DNA of 64,000 nt from Streblospio benedicti. Lineage: Eukaryota; Annelida; Polychaeta; Spionida; Spionidae. The stretch lies in NCBI GenBank assembly GCA_019095985.1, contig CM032665.1:34989927-35053926 (forward strand), given 5' to 3'. The notes under the pieces are model-generated. The model had not been told where the DNA came from. It worked only from the letters and a program-made list of their open reading frames with translations, and made no database searches. Both the position numbers and the translations under genes were made by a program. The stretch's first letter is position 1. Each line of letters begins with the position of its first letter. This document shows positions 48,501-58,300 of the stretch, piece after piece.

Positions 48501-51500
48501 TACTCCTCCCCCTGGTAAACACGTGCAGACCATTAAATGTGCATCTCAATCACCCCCTTCCTGCTGCTGCTCGGGTTGAAATTGATGAGATCTGAAACAT
48601 ATAAAATGCTCCTCCCGGCCTCACCACCAGCCATGTCCCCCCCCCCCCCCCCCCCCATATGGACACACAACCTTTCTGCCAATGCCCCGCCTTAAAACAG
48701 GTCCGGAGAAGATAAAATGCACCTCCATCATCATCACCACCCACCCTCCCCAGTTCCCGTGGTATGACTGTACCGTACATGTGACGTGCAACGCACGTTT
48801 GACATATACAAACGTTTCACGTATCACGTACCTTTAACAAACATGGCCCTGTAAGCAACCATTCTAAAAATTCTTTTTTCTTGTTTTTCATCATTAAAAC
48901 CAATTTATTTGGTTTGAAATGTGACATTATAACGACCACCAAGTTGTCCTGATTGTACATACATAATTTGGAGTGTGTACGTCTTGTGGTTACAAAGCTA
49001 TTTGTGACGCAAAAAATGGCCTCTTCCTTTATATATAGAGATATAATATAATAAGTAATGCATACTTGTTTAAAGAATGCTTGATAAATGCATATATATG
49101 GATATATAAGTAATTAAAAAAAACGGGTTGATAGGGTATTATATTAGTGTGTTTTAACCATTGGTTTAAACCTTAATGTATGAAACTGTACGTAAATATA
49201 TAAACTTTTAAAAAAAATGATTAATACATCCCAGCTGATGCATGCATTTTTATAAATATATAAGCTACATGAAAGATAATAATGTTTGTATAGCTTTTGT
49301 TATAACACAAGTCTAAATAAAGTCAAAAAGGTATGAAATATTTATTTTCCGCAAATTCTCGCTCTATCAGAGCTTCTTCTGGTGTAAATAAACAATTAAG
49401 TACGTCATACTTATTACTGGCTAAAACGTAAGTCAGGAAACGTATGACGTATAAAGTTAAACGTAACATTAGACAAGCATTCAACGTATAACGTAAAACG
49501 CACAACGTAATCAATCTAGAAATGAAAAAAAAAAAAAACGTTATGCGTTTTACGTTGAATGCTTGTCTAACGTTACGTATTACGTTTAACTTTATACATC
49601 ATACGTTTGCTGACTTACGTCTTAGCCAGTAATACGTATGACGTACTTAATTGTTTATTTACACCTGAAGAAGCTCTGACAGAGCGAAAATTTATGGAAA
49701 ATAAATATTTCGTACCTTTTTGACTTTATTTAGACTTGTGTTATATTTTATTTTGGTAAGAGCAGCACTTAGAACATTTTATATAGCTTTTGTTAGTTAA
49801 GACGGGACAAAACTAAATGGCCTGTTTACTTTAGCAGTATATAAAGTGATTTACATTAACAAAACTGTAAATAATTCAAATAGTTCAGTTGGCTAATACA
49901 CGCACATTTATAAATGCTATATAAAATATAAAGCACAGGTAATATGGCAAAATATTGGGAAAGATTCATTTGATTGTTCCAGTGTTTTATACGCTGGCTT
50001 GTACCCAATTAATTGCGTCCGTCATTCCGTCCTTCCGGTTTGTTACCCCTCTACAGGTCGCATCGTTTGAGCTAGGATGCTCAAATTTGGCATGTCAGTT
50101 GGAAATTGTGACCACAAGACCCCTATTTCACATGGGCCCAAACGGTCCATATTTGGGCCCATTATTAGGTCCATTTTACTAGTTATTCAATAAACTTTAG
50201 CCAGCATGGAAAAAAATCAATATCATAAGGCAGCAAGCAACATTAGTCTAGCCTGGTGCTGTTAGCTGCTGAAATATGAATACTGATTTTTCGCCAATAT
50301 GTAGACAGTGGCATTCCAGTGTTTTTCCAGGTATAAAACACTGGTTTGCCCTCACTGGGGGCGCTTTTCATATATTAAAAACACTTAAATTTCATATATT
50401 CCCTGACTTACATTCTCCACATACATGTATTTTATCTTGTACAACTCTGTAATAATTCAAACCCCTCTAAAGTCAGTTATGTAATCAAACCATGAATAGA
50501 AGTTAGCACTTAGTCACTTATGTAATGCAGTTAACTACGTAATGTGGGTTAAGATTTACTTGGTTTTTAATTGTGTTGAAGGATTTGTTTGTGGAGAGCT
50601 TGTTTGCAGAGTCAAATAATTTGACGAGATGTTTTTTGTTGCAAAAATCAGGTAAGAAGTGTCATGTATGCGCATGTGATTCAGTAGTATATTGTGAAGA
50701 AAATCATTACACATAAAGCATCCATTACTTTTCATCAATAATGAACATTGGATTTGATTTTGTCCCATTTTATGCATGTTTTACCAAGTCATCTAGGTTT
50801 CGTACAGTTTCGAACGTTTCGTATAGTTTTTGTACAGTTATGTACACCTGTACGGTACAAAACTAGCCGTACGAAACCCAACCCAGTAAAATCCATTAGT
50901 TCATTCGCCATTCATGCCATATTTTTGTGCAATTTGAGAACACCAATAATTCTGATACAACTTTTGAGTACTTCGCTTAGACACCTGTTACAGTAAATCA
51001 AACTATAATAAATGTAATTTCAACCCACCTTTTATGGCATCAAAATCATTCAAATATTTTTTGCATCTCTTCGAATTTTTCTTATAATCATTAACATCCA
51101 CTTTTGGAATAGGCAATAAAAAGTCACCATCATGCTGAAAATTCATGTAAAAAAATCCTATTAAATTTATGCATCATACAAGACAACAAAATTAAGTTTT
51201 TACTTTTACTTTGAAAGTTAAAAGAAAATACAATGAACTAATTTTGTGTAAGTCTTTTTCATTGTGTACATAACTTGAAATTATTTAAAAAATATTGACA
51301 TTATTTAAAGTCACAAAGTATGCACTAACACCAAACAATTATACTCTCACTTTATCTTTATCACATATGTCATTGTTAAACTAAATGGTTTACATACAGA
51401 AATCTCATCAGTAGTTTCTTTCAATTTATTAAATAATGATGTTCGACTTTCAATCAATTTGGCACGCTCATCTTTTAAGGTGTTGATTGCTGTCTGTGCT

Positions 51501-51862
51501 ACTTGCTTCACAACTTTTTGAAGAGCGACAGTCTCTTCCTTAATTATTCGTTCAACTTGTTCATAACTGTAAGAAAGAACAATAGTTAGACATTAGTTGG
51601 GTTTTCTTTATGTGGGTGAACGCTAGGATATGGCAGCTGATTGCCCAGATTTATAACACTCACATTTTTGGCAACTGAGAGCACTGATCAGAACTAAGCT
51701 TTTAGAGGTCAACGCTACACTTACTTGTCAAACATGGATTGTATATCCATGTAATCTAAAGAGAAATTAATTTTGATTATGAAAATGTAAATGCACTTAC
51801 TAGATGGAAACATCGTTCTTCCATCCATTAAATTCATTTTGCTTCTGTATTGTGACACCCAT
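30178..51862 (-). CDS. Tudor-domain and CCHC zinc-knuckle protein (two eTud domains, five knuckles)
   Basis: Minus-strand exons in order: 51862-51801, 51566-51398, 51134-51029, 47603-47532, 46469-46352, 45201-45069, 44938-44831, 44718-44569, 44367-44274, 43979-43713 (or on to 43327), 42409-about 40650, about 40530-40277, 39808-about 39700, 39550-39420, 38887-38749, 35899-35798, 35684-35580, 35271-35187, 35052-34985, 34792-34658, 32890-32835, 31879-31800, 31487-31375 and 30585-30178. Phases agree except near 40.5 kb and 39.7 kb. A coiled-coil-like N-terminus precedes an extended Tudor domain (VLTVYQNSYYRAKIVDI, VDYGN, SNase-like half through LIDLEVEQDG). Next come an acidic repeat exon, a second Tudor (QCRRANILYMRGRN, REVDYGT) and CCHC knuckles such as CFNCGELGHLRIDC and CKRCKKFGHFMDQC. 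Tudor proteins bind methylated arginines, typically in germline piRNA granules, and the knuckles suggest RNA contact (inference). I do not recognise a named orthologue. It could be two adjacent genes split near 43 kb. Confidence 0.75.
32455..32640 (-). mobile_element. SINE copy, minus strand, diverged
   Basis: Its complement shares the ordered blocks GACTTGTGACCAGAAGGT, GTTGGGTCAGG/GATCGGGTCTG and ACACCTACAC..TAAAT with the SINE at 36826. It is well diverged, and the tRNA A-box part is missing. It sits in an intron of the Tudor gene. Confidence 0.45.
33615..33996. mobile_element. hAT-like MITE with 5-bp target duplication
   Basis: This is a 382 bp element. The left end CAGGGTAGTCACAGGA and the complemented right end CAGGGTATCCACGGAT are inverted copies. 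TAAAT lies directly on each side. The interior is a T-rich series of CCCTGATTT phrases with no coding capacity. The CAGGG end and five-base duplication match the style of the element at 11950, though the sequences differ. Confidence 0.6.
34207..34542. mobile_element. mariner/pogo-type MITE
   Basis: This is a 336 bp element with inverted ends CAGCTAAACCTCGAT and ATCGAGGTTTAGCTG, flanked by TA at 34205-34206 and 34543-34544. TA duplication and CAG termini are typical of the Tc1/mariner/pogo group. No transposase frame is present. It lies in an intron of the Tudor gene, between exons 34792-34658 and 32890-32835. Confidence 0.7.
36826..37165 (+). mobile_element. tRNA-derived SINE, nearly full length
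   Basis: The head has tRNA-like polymerase III promoter boxes: an A box in TGGCCGAATGGATAGG (about 36831) and a B box in GGGTTCGATTCCC (about 36873). A tRNA-unrelated body of about 260 bp follows and ends at AGCACATTTACATTTA near 37160. It is inserted opposite to the host Tudor gene. Partial relatives are at 21465-21545 and, inverted, 32455-32640, so this is a real family in the genome. A functional tRNA is unlikely, because the acceptor stem does not close. Confidence 0.65.
37437..38672 (-). mobile_element. Penelope-like element, short copy with inverted terminal arms
   Basis: The minus strand encodes the C-terminal half of a Penelope-type reverse transcriptase (38567-37887) with GTAMGSPVSPIVANLFIE (motif B), WKRYVDDVLEI (catalytic YVDD) and SIPFLDTLIV. 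A GIY-YIG endonuclease beginning VYKIPCGSCEKVFIGETG (37912-37661) follows in another frame. Nearly identical 72 bp arms lie in inverted orientation at 37437-37508 and 38599-38672, including TCTGCAGAAGCAGAC. The N-terminal half of the polymerase is missing, so it is not autonomous. It lies in the intron between exons 38887-38749 and 35899-35798 of the Tudor gene, on the same strand. Confidence 0.8.
38749..38887 (-). CDS. GC-rich exon of the second Tudor domain
   Basis: This short exon is far more GC-rich than the rest of the gene. It encodes TTVVMVKAAQTQCRRANILY and MRGRN, the first beta strands of the second Tudor barrel. The next exon (35899-35798) continues directly with VNVREVDYG. The acceptor TTGTAG|C at 38888 keeps phase with the preceding exon, whereas the open frame extends further upstream to another TAG. 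The donor is ACG|GTAACA. Confidence 0.65.
39830..40050. repeat. G-run/C-run repeat patch in the Tudor gene
   Basis: A purine-rich left part (GGTGGGGGTTGGAGTG, GGAAGGGGGGAGG) and a right part with CCCACCCCCCCACCCCCC flank internal CCCACATCCC repeats. The style resembles the G-rich interiors of the MITEs at 3024 and 8729. Clear terminal repeats were not found. Confidence 0.3.
40647..42409 (-). CDS. acidic exon with three 79-residue tandem repeats (Tudor gene)
   Basis: A single long open exon begins after the acceptor TTTTTTGTAG at 42410. Its first half is acidic, with many Asp/Glu/Ser residues. The second half holds three nearly identical 79-residue units, each containing IEVGVSSSINTQDISST, SPTEISPE, DVEQKNSS.NLHTDNTE and GFCEKDESEEM. 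The DNA period is 237 bp: the phrase CGTTGAACTGATATC recurs at 40821, 41058 and 41295. A decayed fourth unit can be followed at 40470-40660. No known fold is recognised, and the region is probably disordered. In-frame ATG codons at its start would also allow a separate downstream gene to begin here. Confidence 0.75.
43327..43979 (-). CDS. alternative terminal exon of the Tudor gene
   Basis: This exon follows the first Tudor domain in phase (A|TG GGA GAT). It remains open for 217 codons to a TAG at 43327-43329, ending ...NSAPSDVD. An internal donor ACAG|GTAAAT at 43713 joins in phase to the exon at 42409. Two products are therefore possible: a short protein with one Tudor domain and an Ala/Ser-rich tail, or a long protein that splices out the tail. 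The tail has no recognised domain. RNA evidence would be needed to choose. Confidence 0.55.
45488..46275. repeat. dispersed repeat bounded by GCTCACCTG / CAGGTGAGC
   Basis: The left boundary has a near-perfect 21 bp palindrome (ACCCTCATGGACCATGAGGG region, 45494-45514) followed by CGCTCACCTGTC. The right boundary has GACAGGTGAGCTAAAAA at 46259-46275, the inverted counterpart. The interior contains CCTGGG/CCCC runs and two repeats of the theme ATGAATATATAGGCATAC.TTGT and ATCATATAGACATACAATTTGT. No protein is encoded. It lies in an intron of the Tudor gene. Confidence 0.5.
46563..47452. mobile_element. piggyBac-type non-autonomous element
   Basis: This is an 890 bp element flanked by TTAA on both sides (46559-46562 and 47453-47456). 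Inverted ends are CCCTTTACCCCTCA and, complemented, CCCATTACCCCTCA. TTAA target sites with CCC termini are the hallmark of piggyBac. No DDD transposase frame is present, so it would depend on enzymes made elsewhere. It lies in an intron of the Tudor gene. Confidence 0.75.
47672..47692. repeat. (AT)n microsatellite
   Basis: An uninterrupted AT dinucleotide run of about ten units lies between two exons of the Tudor gene. Confidence 0.8.
47915..49045. mobile_element. dispersed element with internal tandem units (CCCGGCGTTGCTCGGG family)
   Basis: It starts CACTAGCTGTTTACCCGGCG followed by TTGCTCGGGTTGAAA, and ends in TTCCTTTATATATAGAGATAT. Internally a unit of about 300 bp recurs three times. 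GGTTGAAA followed by GATGAGATC is at 47944, 48284 and 48574, each followed by ACAT(A)TTAAATGCTCCTCCC. No protein is encoded. Similar openings with CCCGGCGTTGC are widespread in invertebrate genomes, but the class of this element is not settled here. Confidence 0.5.
49301..49745. repeat. 445 bp near-perfect palindrome
   Basis: The left arm (49301 to about 49511) and right arm (about 49535-49745) are inverted copies of each other around a spacer of about 24 bp that is mostly A. They share TAACACAAGTCTAAATAAAG, GGTGTAAATAAACAATTAAG, ACGTCATAC and many ACGT motifs. The right arm carries an intact hammerhead-like core at 49665-49689, while the left arm has a mutated version. There is no coding capacity. 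It lies in an intron of the Tudor gene. Confidence 0.8.
49665..49689 (+). ncRNA. hammerhead-ribozyme-like core
   Basis: CTGAAGA (49665-49671), a five-pair stem II (GCTCT 49673-49677 with AGAGC 49681-49685) and GAAA (49686-49689) reproduce the conserved hammerhead layout. The inverted copy in the other palindrome arm differs in both core boxes. Stems I and III were not established. Confidence 0.4.
50017..50180 (+). repeat. dispersed repeat fragment
   Basis: The stretch includes CCGTCATTCCGTCCTTCCGG, GCTAGGATGCTCAAATTTGG and CATATTTGGGCCCATTATTA. It has the style of long non-coding dispersed repeats of marine invertebrates and resembles the region at 27050-27600. No protein was recognised. Confidence 0.35.
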
Positions 51863-52780
51863 TGTAGCTATCTAAATTAACAATATAAGTGTTAAAGCAA
51901 CTGTTAACATTATTATAATTAATTTGCATATGAATTTCCTAAATACATGTATCATAAATTAAAGGAGGTGTTGGAAAAACACAAGTCTCCCCCTATGAAA
52001 TTCCCCGTCTGTGTTCTCAAGCTCAAATTTAGCAAAGTCTAGTAAAAATACCAGCAAAGTGTCATAGGCTAAAGTACACCGATGACATATATGATGATTA
52101 CTATTAAGTTAGTTTATGATTTGCCAAATTATTAATAGCCTTTCTCAACTTTGAATGGGGGCTTGTTTTATTTGATGGAAATAGTCCTAATAAGCTCACA
52201 GTAACGCTTACAAAAAAACCTTATAAGCCCACACCAACAATTTTTTGCAGTTCATGATTTTTTTTCTTTTATTGCTCGCTTCGAATGTTAAATGTCAACA
52301 TGTATATGAACCGTGAACATTGTTTCACAACACAGCTGGCATGTTTACCCAAATAATACCGGCATGTTAGTCTAACAACATGGCGTCAGGTACGTGAAAT
52401 CTTTGCAAAAAAAGAATAAGATTTATTTAATTTTTAATACTCTGCGTAAACAGGGGGTGTCCACTTAAAAGAACGAATACAGTAATTGTAGAATTTGTAT
52501 TCAAGGTACATGTGTTGTCACATAGCCACAAATTTATTGGTGTGATACTGGTTTTAGGGAGAGTTGGACCAGCCTGTTTGATTGCATATGCTGATCTGTC
52601 ATATTAGGTATATCAGTTGTTTCTTGATCAATTGCTATGTGCTGTGTGTATTTTGGTAGACATTTGTGTGCTGATAGTATATTTCCATGTGTTTATGCTT
52701 CATGGTTACAGATAGACTAGTGCAAAAAAAATATATTAGTATTTCCATGAGTAGATATCGCAGCAATGGAGACATTGATT
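51863..52780. other. upstream region of the Tudor gene
   Basis: An acceptor-like TTAATTTAG lies just before the exon containing the Tudor-gene ATG, so a non-coding first exon may lie further right. At 52379-52388 ATG GCG TCA G|GTACGTG on the plus strand looks like a tiny first exon, but no partner exon was found. Otherwise nothing was recognised. Confidence 0.3.
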
Positions 52781-52789
52781 AGTCAACCA

Positions 52790-53880
52790 ACGACCTTGGG
52801 GTTGTCAGGGAAAGGGTGATTGTATTAGAAGCAAAAGTAAGGTGGATTTGGAGAGAGAAGAAAGAAAAGCTAATCGACAGTATGATTTAGAGATGGCAAA
52901 ATTGAATGCTGAAAGTAAAGCAACAGAATTTGAGAAATTTAGGATTGAAGCTAAAAAAGAAGAAAGTTTGGAGTTGAAAGAGAAGAAAAGAAGTTGAAGT
53001 TTAAAAGGAAGCTGACGAAAGAAAATTGAAGGCTGAGCCTGACGCTCAATAAAGAAGGTTCAATCATGAGGCAAAAATAAAGGAAGCAGCTAGTGAAACA
53101 GCAAGAAGCTGTCAAAACAAAGAACATGTGTGTATATCAAGTAAAGCAAAACAACCCCGCTTGGCATAATGATGATCTAGATGCTTATTGAATATTCAGA
53201 TAGATTTGAAAGGTTCGCGGAGAGGCAGAAGTGGAAACGAGGAGAGTTGTCATTGAATTTGGGGACACTGCTGACAGGAAGTGCATTGAAAGTGTGCACC
53301 AGATTGCCAGTTAGAGATGCAAACGTTTATGAAATACTCATGAATGCTTTGATGAAGAAGTATCAATTGACAGAAGAGGGTTTTCGTAGCATGTTCAGGA
53401 GCAGTGTGCCAGAAAGTGGAGAAACTCCGGGGCAGTTTATTACAAAACTAGACAACTATTTGACAAGATGACGGTTGAAGGTATCTGATGTTCCTGAAAC
53501 ATATGAAAGGTTGAGAAGTTTAAAGATATTAGAGCAATTTTATTCTAAGTGTTACAAGGATTAAGAAATATTTTTGAATGAGCGGTCATGTAGGCCGTGT
53601 GGGGCACGGATATAGCGAAGTGCATGGTGGAATAGGGCATGGCAGACCTGAACCAGATGTAAAGGGAGAGATAATATTGGAGTATGCTCTAGCATATGAC
53701 CCTTCTTAGAAACATGTTTCAAGGAGCATCACGGACATCTCACCACATACAAGCAGGAAACGGAGATACAAGGATGACTTCACCTTATATCGCAGAAACG
53801 AGCAATCTGGTAACAGACATGGAAGTGATACCTGGTGAGGAAGTCACCTCCAACATCAACTCCTTGTCTGTGACATGAGG
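52790..53880 (+). mobile_element. Gypsy-type LTR retrotransposon fossil, gag part
   Basis: This is the remnant of the 5' coding part of a Gypsy-like LTR retrotransposon. A charged helical stretch precedes a gag-like capsid domain at about 53160-53480. Only this part survives. No LTRs, protease, reverse transcriptase or integrase were recognised nearby, and the copy is clearly broken in several places. It appears old and is followed directly by LINE-derived sequence. Confidence 0.65.
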
Positions 53881-54019
53881 ATTGACATGCCGCCAAAGAC
53901 ACAGGTTTGTCCCCAGGCTGAAAATTTGGAAGCTAAAAGATTTATGAACAAGCAGCCAGTTCCAGAAGACCTTCATAAAACACGTAAGTGTGTGTACAAG
54001 TGACGCCGATGATACCACT

Positions 54020-55340
54020 GAGGACATATGGAACATCAAGACAGGCTTGCTCAAGACAGCAGAAGATGGGTAGTATCTATCGACGCGTCCCAGTTTGCCT
54101 TTGTCACAGGCAGAGGCACAACAGATGCAATCTTCATTGTCAGACAACTGCAGGAGAAATACCTAGCAGCCAACACAAGACTTATCATGGTATTTGTGGA
54201 CATCGAGAAGCCATTCGATAGTCTCTATAAAGGTCATTTGGTGGGCACTGAGGAAAGTTGGTGTAAAGTAGTGGATTGTGCATCTGGTCCAGGGCATGTA
54301 TGCAAATGCACAGACTCCAGTCCAGGTAGGTGACGGCTACAGTGAAGATTTTGAGGTGAAAGTTGGGAGTTCATCAAAGTTTGGTACTCAGTCCTCTACT
54401 GTTTATCATCACGCTTAAAGCCCTTTCTCATGAATTCCGATCTGGTGTCCCGTGGGAGGTCCTGTATGTTGACAACCTAGTCATATCATGAATGCAAGGA
54501 AGACGAAGATCATGATCAGCTGTACTGATATGGATCTTCTTCAGAACTCAGGCAAGTTCCCCTGTGCTGTCTGCTGCACTGGAATAGGAAGTAACAGCAT
54601 TTTCTGCAAAGGCAGCAAGAAGTGGGTGCACAAGAAAAACATTAGGTTAAAACATGTGACAGGGGACCCAAATTTCAAGTGCTGACAATGCCAGGAAACC
54701 GTGAGACCAATTGATTGCACACCACAGAGTGAAGTCTAGGTGGGACCAGACAAGCTGGAGGTTGTAGCTTCCTTTTGCAACCTGGGAGACATGCTCTCGG
54801 CAACCGGTGGCTGTAACATTCCATCTACAACATGTGAGAAGACAGCTTGGAAGAAGTTCAAAGATCTGCTACCAGTTCTTCTGTATCTCAACCTTTCATA
54901 CTAGACAAGGAGTAATGTGACAGTGTTCAGCACTTGTGTGCGTAGCGCAAAGCTCCATGCTAGCGAGACATGGCCCTTGATCAAGCCAAATTTTCGTCAG
55001 CAGTGCAATGACAGGGCAATGATCTGACAGATCTGCAATGTGAGGCTGGAAGATGTGACCACCACCAGGTCAAATGAGCTTCTGATGCTTCTCAGCACTG
55101 AGGACCTGGACCTTATTCTACAGCATAGGACATGCACGTAACTGGAAGTCCTGGAGCAGGGAGATCCAAGACGACATGGAAGCAGGTGATAGAGGGATCG
55201 GAGAACTGGAAACTTTCAACATCCGACCCCCATGACAAAGACACTTGGGAGATCTGATGTGAGAGCAGCTATGCGTGCAGCAAGCCAGCTACCTGGAAGG
55301 GAACGTTGGCCGAGCACCTGCACGCTCAGTGTTCATCCCA
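54020..55340 (+). mobile_element. LINE reverse transcriptase remnant with internal PHD-like finger
   Basis: Broken frames together follow a non-LTR reverse transcriptase: QFAFVTGRGTTDAIFIVRQL and LIMVFVDIEKPFD (motif A, normally FVDLEKAFD). They continue with VPWEVLYVDNL (motif C, with the Asp-Asp changed) and MNARKTKIMISCTDMDLL. At 54560-54690 there is a zinc-finger-like segment, CAVCCTGIGSNSIFC, then WVHKK, a PHD-like domain this LINE family carries between polymerase and C-terminus. The tail is recognised from LEVVASFCNLGDMLS through to about 55330. The many breaks mean the copy is dead. Confidence 0.7.
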
Positions 55341-58300
55341 GACTTTGGAGTATGTGGGTCCAGGGCCCCTTGGATTGAAAAACATGGGTTTTTGAAATGT
55401 AGATATGGGCCCAGGATTCAGACTGCAATTGATATGTAATAACAAAAAAAAGCTGTTTTTTATTAAATTTTATTGAATATCATGTAACAACCAATCAATG
55501 GGTCAAATTAGCTGCTGCTTTCATTCATTTTTATTTGAAACATGAAATATTTTTCTTTTTTCAAAGATTTCCAAATGTCAACAACTTCAATGAAATTAAA
55601 ATTATCAATACTTGGGGCCTCTATTGACACTGTCACCATATTTCATGGCCACACTTACAACAAGCAAACGTTAAAAATCATAATGGAAACCGAAAATGTT
55701 AAAAGAACATGCCATGCTCTTGTGAAAGTCACCAGCAGAAAAAACTTAACACGCCTTTCACGATTGACCAATGTATAATGACTGTGAGTATGTAAACAAA
55801 CATATTTCAGCATGATTTTTCAATAAAAAGTCTTTTTATGGGCCCATAGCAAGTGTTGATATGCGTTTGTAATGTGCGCCCCTAGGGCGCAGCTGTTGTA
55901 GTGAAATGCGTTTTTTTTATCTGGCAGATGTGCAAAAAAACGCAAAAACGCATCCTGGGATGAACACTGCACGTTCATCAAAATACCAATAGATGATGGG
56001 ACAATGATGATTGAAAGACATTCCAAGTACTGCTGCTGGAAGTTTTTGAAACTCTAAAGATTGGCAGGGTGGAGAGTGAAGATATCATTTGCTAGTCACA
56101 GGTTTGTTGAATGCCAAAGAATGCTTTAAATCAGTGGCCAAACAATTATGCTTGTATAGAATCAATATGATAAAGTGCATTCTGAAAGTTCCATTTTTTT
56201 AAATGGCCTATTAAAGTGCAATTTAAAAGCGCAATAAAAGCGGTATAACCCCATCAAAACATGTTCACAAATCAACAGAATGATTTTATATCTTGATAGG
56301 CTGGATCCCAGTTTTGGCAACGTCTGGCTTAAAATCATTCGATTATGCAACATTCGCGTGACCTTGTGTTTTAGTTAGAAGAATAAATATCAAATGTGAA
56401 GAATATAATTTCTATTTTACTTACGCTTGCAATAGGAAAGGCATGGTTCATTGATACTGGGCTTTACAGAACAAATAATTTTGGAGCAATATCTTTTAAT
56501 TATCATAAAATTGGGCATATTCGTATGCAAAAGGGGATGGGAGAGATCCGCTTTGTTTGAAGTTCAATTGTAAAGTCTGCAAAGCAAGAAATGAGTCATT
56601 CAGTAATTATGACAATAGATTATGGTATAAGTGCAGGAATTGCTACAGAAGTGCTAAGCAAATGTTCACATGAATAAACTAAAATGACATGCTAGGTCCT
56701 AGTTTAATGGAGCAAAACACGGACGGAGGGAGAGGTTCATTGTTAGACGAAAGTCATTCTATTGCAAATGCTTTATTGTGCTAAGAATGTACAAACTAAA
56801 ATGACATGCAGTATTGTTTTATACGAGCCGCCTTGCGCATGCGCGGCAGTACCAATCTAATGTACTGTAACAAATCTTACCCAGGTTCTTTGGAATATCA
56901 GGGGTTAGTGTGTGTGCGATTGCTTGAAGGACAGTAAAACACGGAACTGTGTGATTTTGGGGGTTTTATTGTTTATTTCACTGGAGCAACATAGCAGTTA
57001 AAGCGTGTATTTACATGGCTAGTCTGGGTCTTGTGGTGGAGAACCGGGGCACTCCCTGCGGGTCTCGGCAGTGGCAAGGCGGGGCGTTAGGCAGTAGCAA
57101 GGTGGTCGAGGCGAGAGCGAGAGCAATAGCGAGGCAGTAGAAGTGTAAAGTCAAGGCGGCGTGCTATGGCACTGGCGAAGGTGACTGCCAAGTGGGCTGT
57201 AGCGGCCTGCTTTTATAGTGCTGGCAGAAGGGGGTGTACGTGCACTTTGGCATAGTGTCTGTGGTGTGTACGTGCAGCACAGCCTGTATTTGCTGTGGTC
57301 AGCATGATTGCCGCAGCATGGGTGAAGGTCGCTGGACATACATGGCAATGTTTACCATACAAGACAACAGGTGGATAAGTTGACATCACGTGACCTGTCA
57401 TGGCTGGCGGAAGCAGTGAAACTTAGCAAAACTTGTAGCTGTTCACAAATACTTACTCTTGCTACCTGCTGTGGACATATAATTTGTTTTAAAGGCCTGG
57501 ATAACTGATACTTTTAATGTTGGTTGGCAGATGGTGAGGAAAGTAGCCATGGCAGGTCGAATTTCGCCACAGTACGATGTACTATAACCATCTAATTGTA
57601 GAGGCCAATATACCAAGAGATTGATGTCAAAATTTTGAGGCGCTAGTAACGTTTGCAGGGGGCCGCCATTTTTAATAATGTAAGGACTCATACCACTACA
57701 TACATTGTGTTATCAAATGTTTTAAATCACAAGGGGTGGCTTCCAAAAGCATTGCCTTATCAATATATATTAAAAACTAAAAATAAAAGTTCTCCATAAA
57801 CCGTCGCATGTATTAGAGAAGAGACTGGTAATTGCTATCAATTATTGACCGACTACAGGCATACCTGATGCCTAAACGTCGAAGAGGATAAGTGTAAAGT
57901 CTTGCGTGACTGGTCTACAATGCATGCGGATTTCTATATATACATCACTTCATGATTTGCAACAAAATACTCTGATTTCATCATCAATGAGTCTCTCATT
58001 AGAAGTCATTGGTTATGGGATAAAGGTTTTTTTGAGTGAAAGTGGCTTAAAACTTACATATGACGCATTACCAATAAAAAGAAACTAATATTTTATCTTC
58101 ACGGGAGTTTTTCTAAAAGACACATTACGGCTTCTACAGCAACGTCCGGTTACATATATGAAGTAGTGCATACTTTTGTGTTATAATCATTTTTTCATTA
58201 ACGCCTTCAAATTGACACGAATATTATAGACATGGTATGTTTCCTATCAAACAGATTGAAACTGTGCAAATAAACAATTTAATAATTTGTAAACTGGTAG

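Noticed and set aside
47881-48827. Several glycine-rich minus-strand open frames
   Set aside because: They are the complement of the C-rich tandem units in the dispersed element and show no protein family resemblance.
52379-52388. Tiny plus-strand first exon ATGGCGTCAG|GTACGTG divergent from the Tudor gene
   Set aside because: The pattern is good, but no in-phase downstream exon was found before ARIH1, which has its own start codon.
55542-55778. 79-codon plus-strand open frame as a gene
   Set aside because: No recognised domain, no splice or UTR support, and it lies in repeat-rich intergenic DNA.
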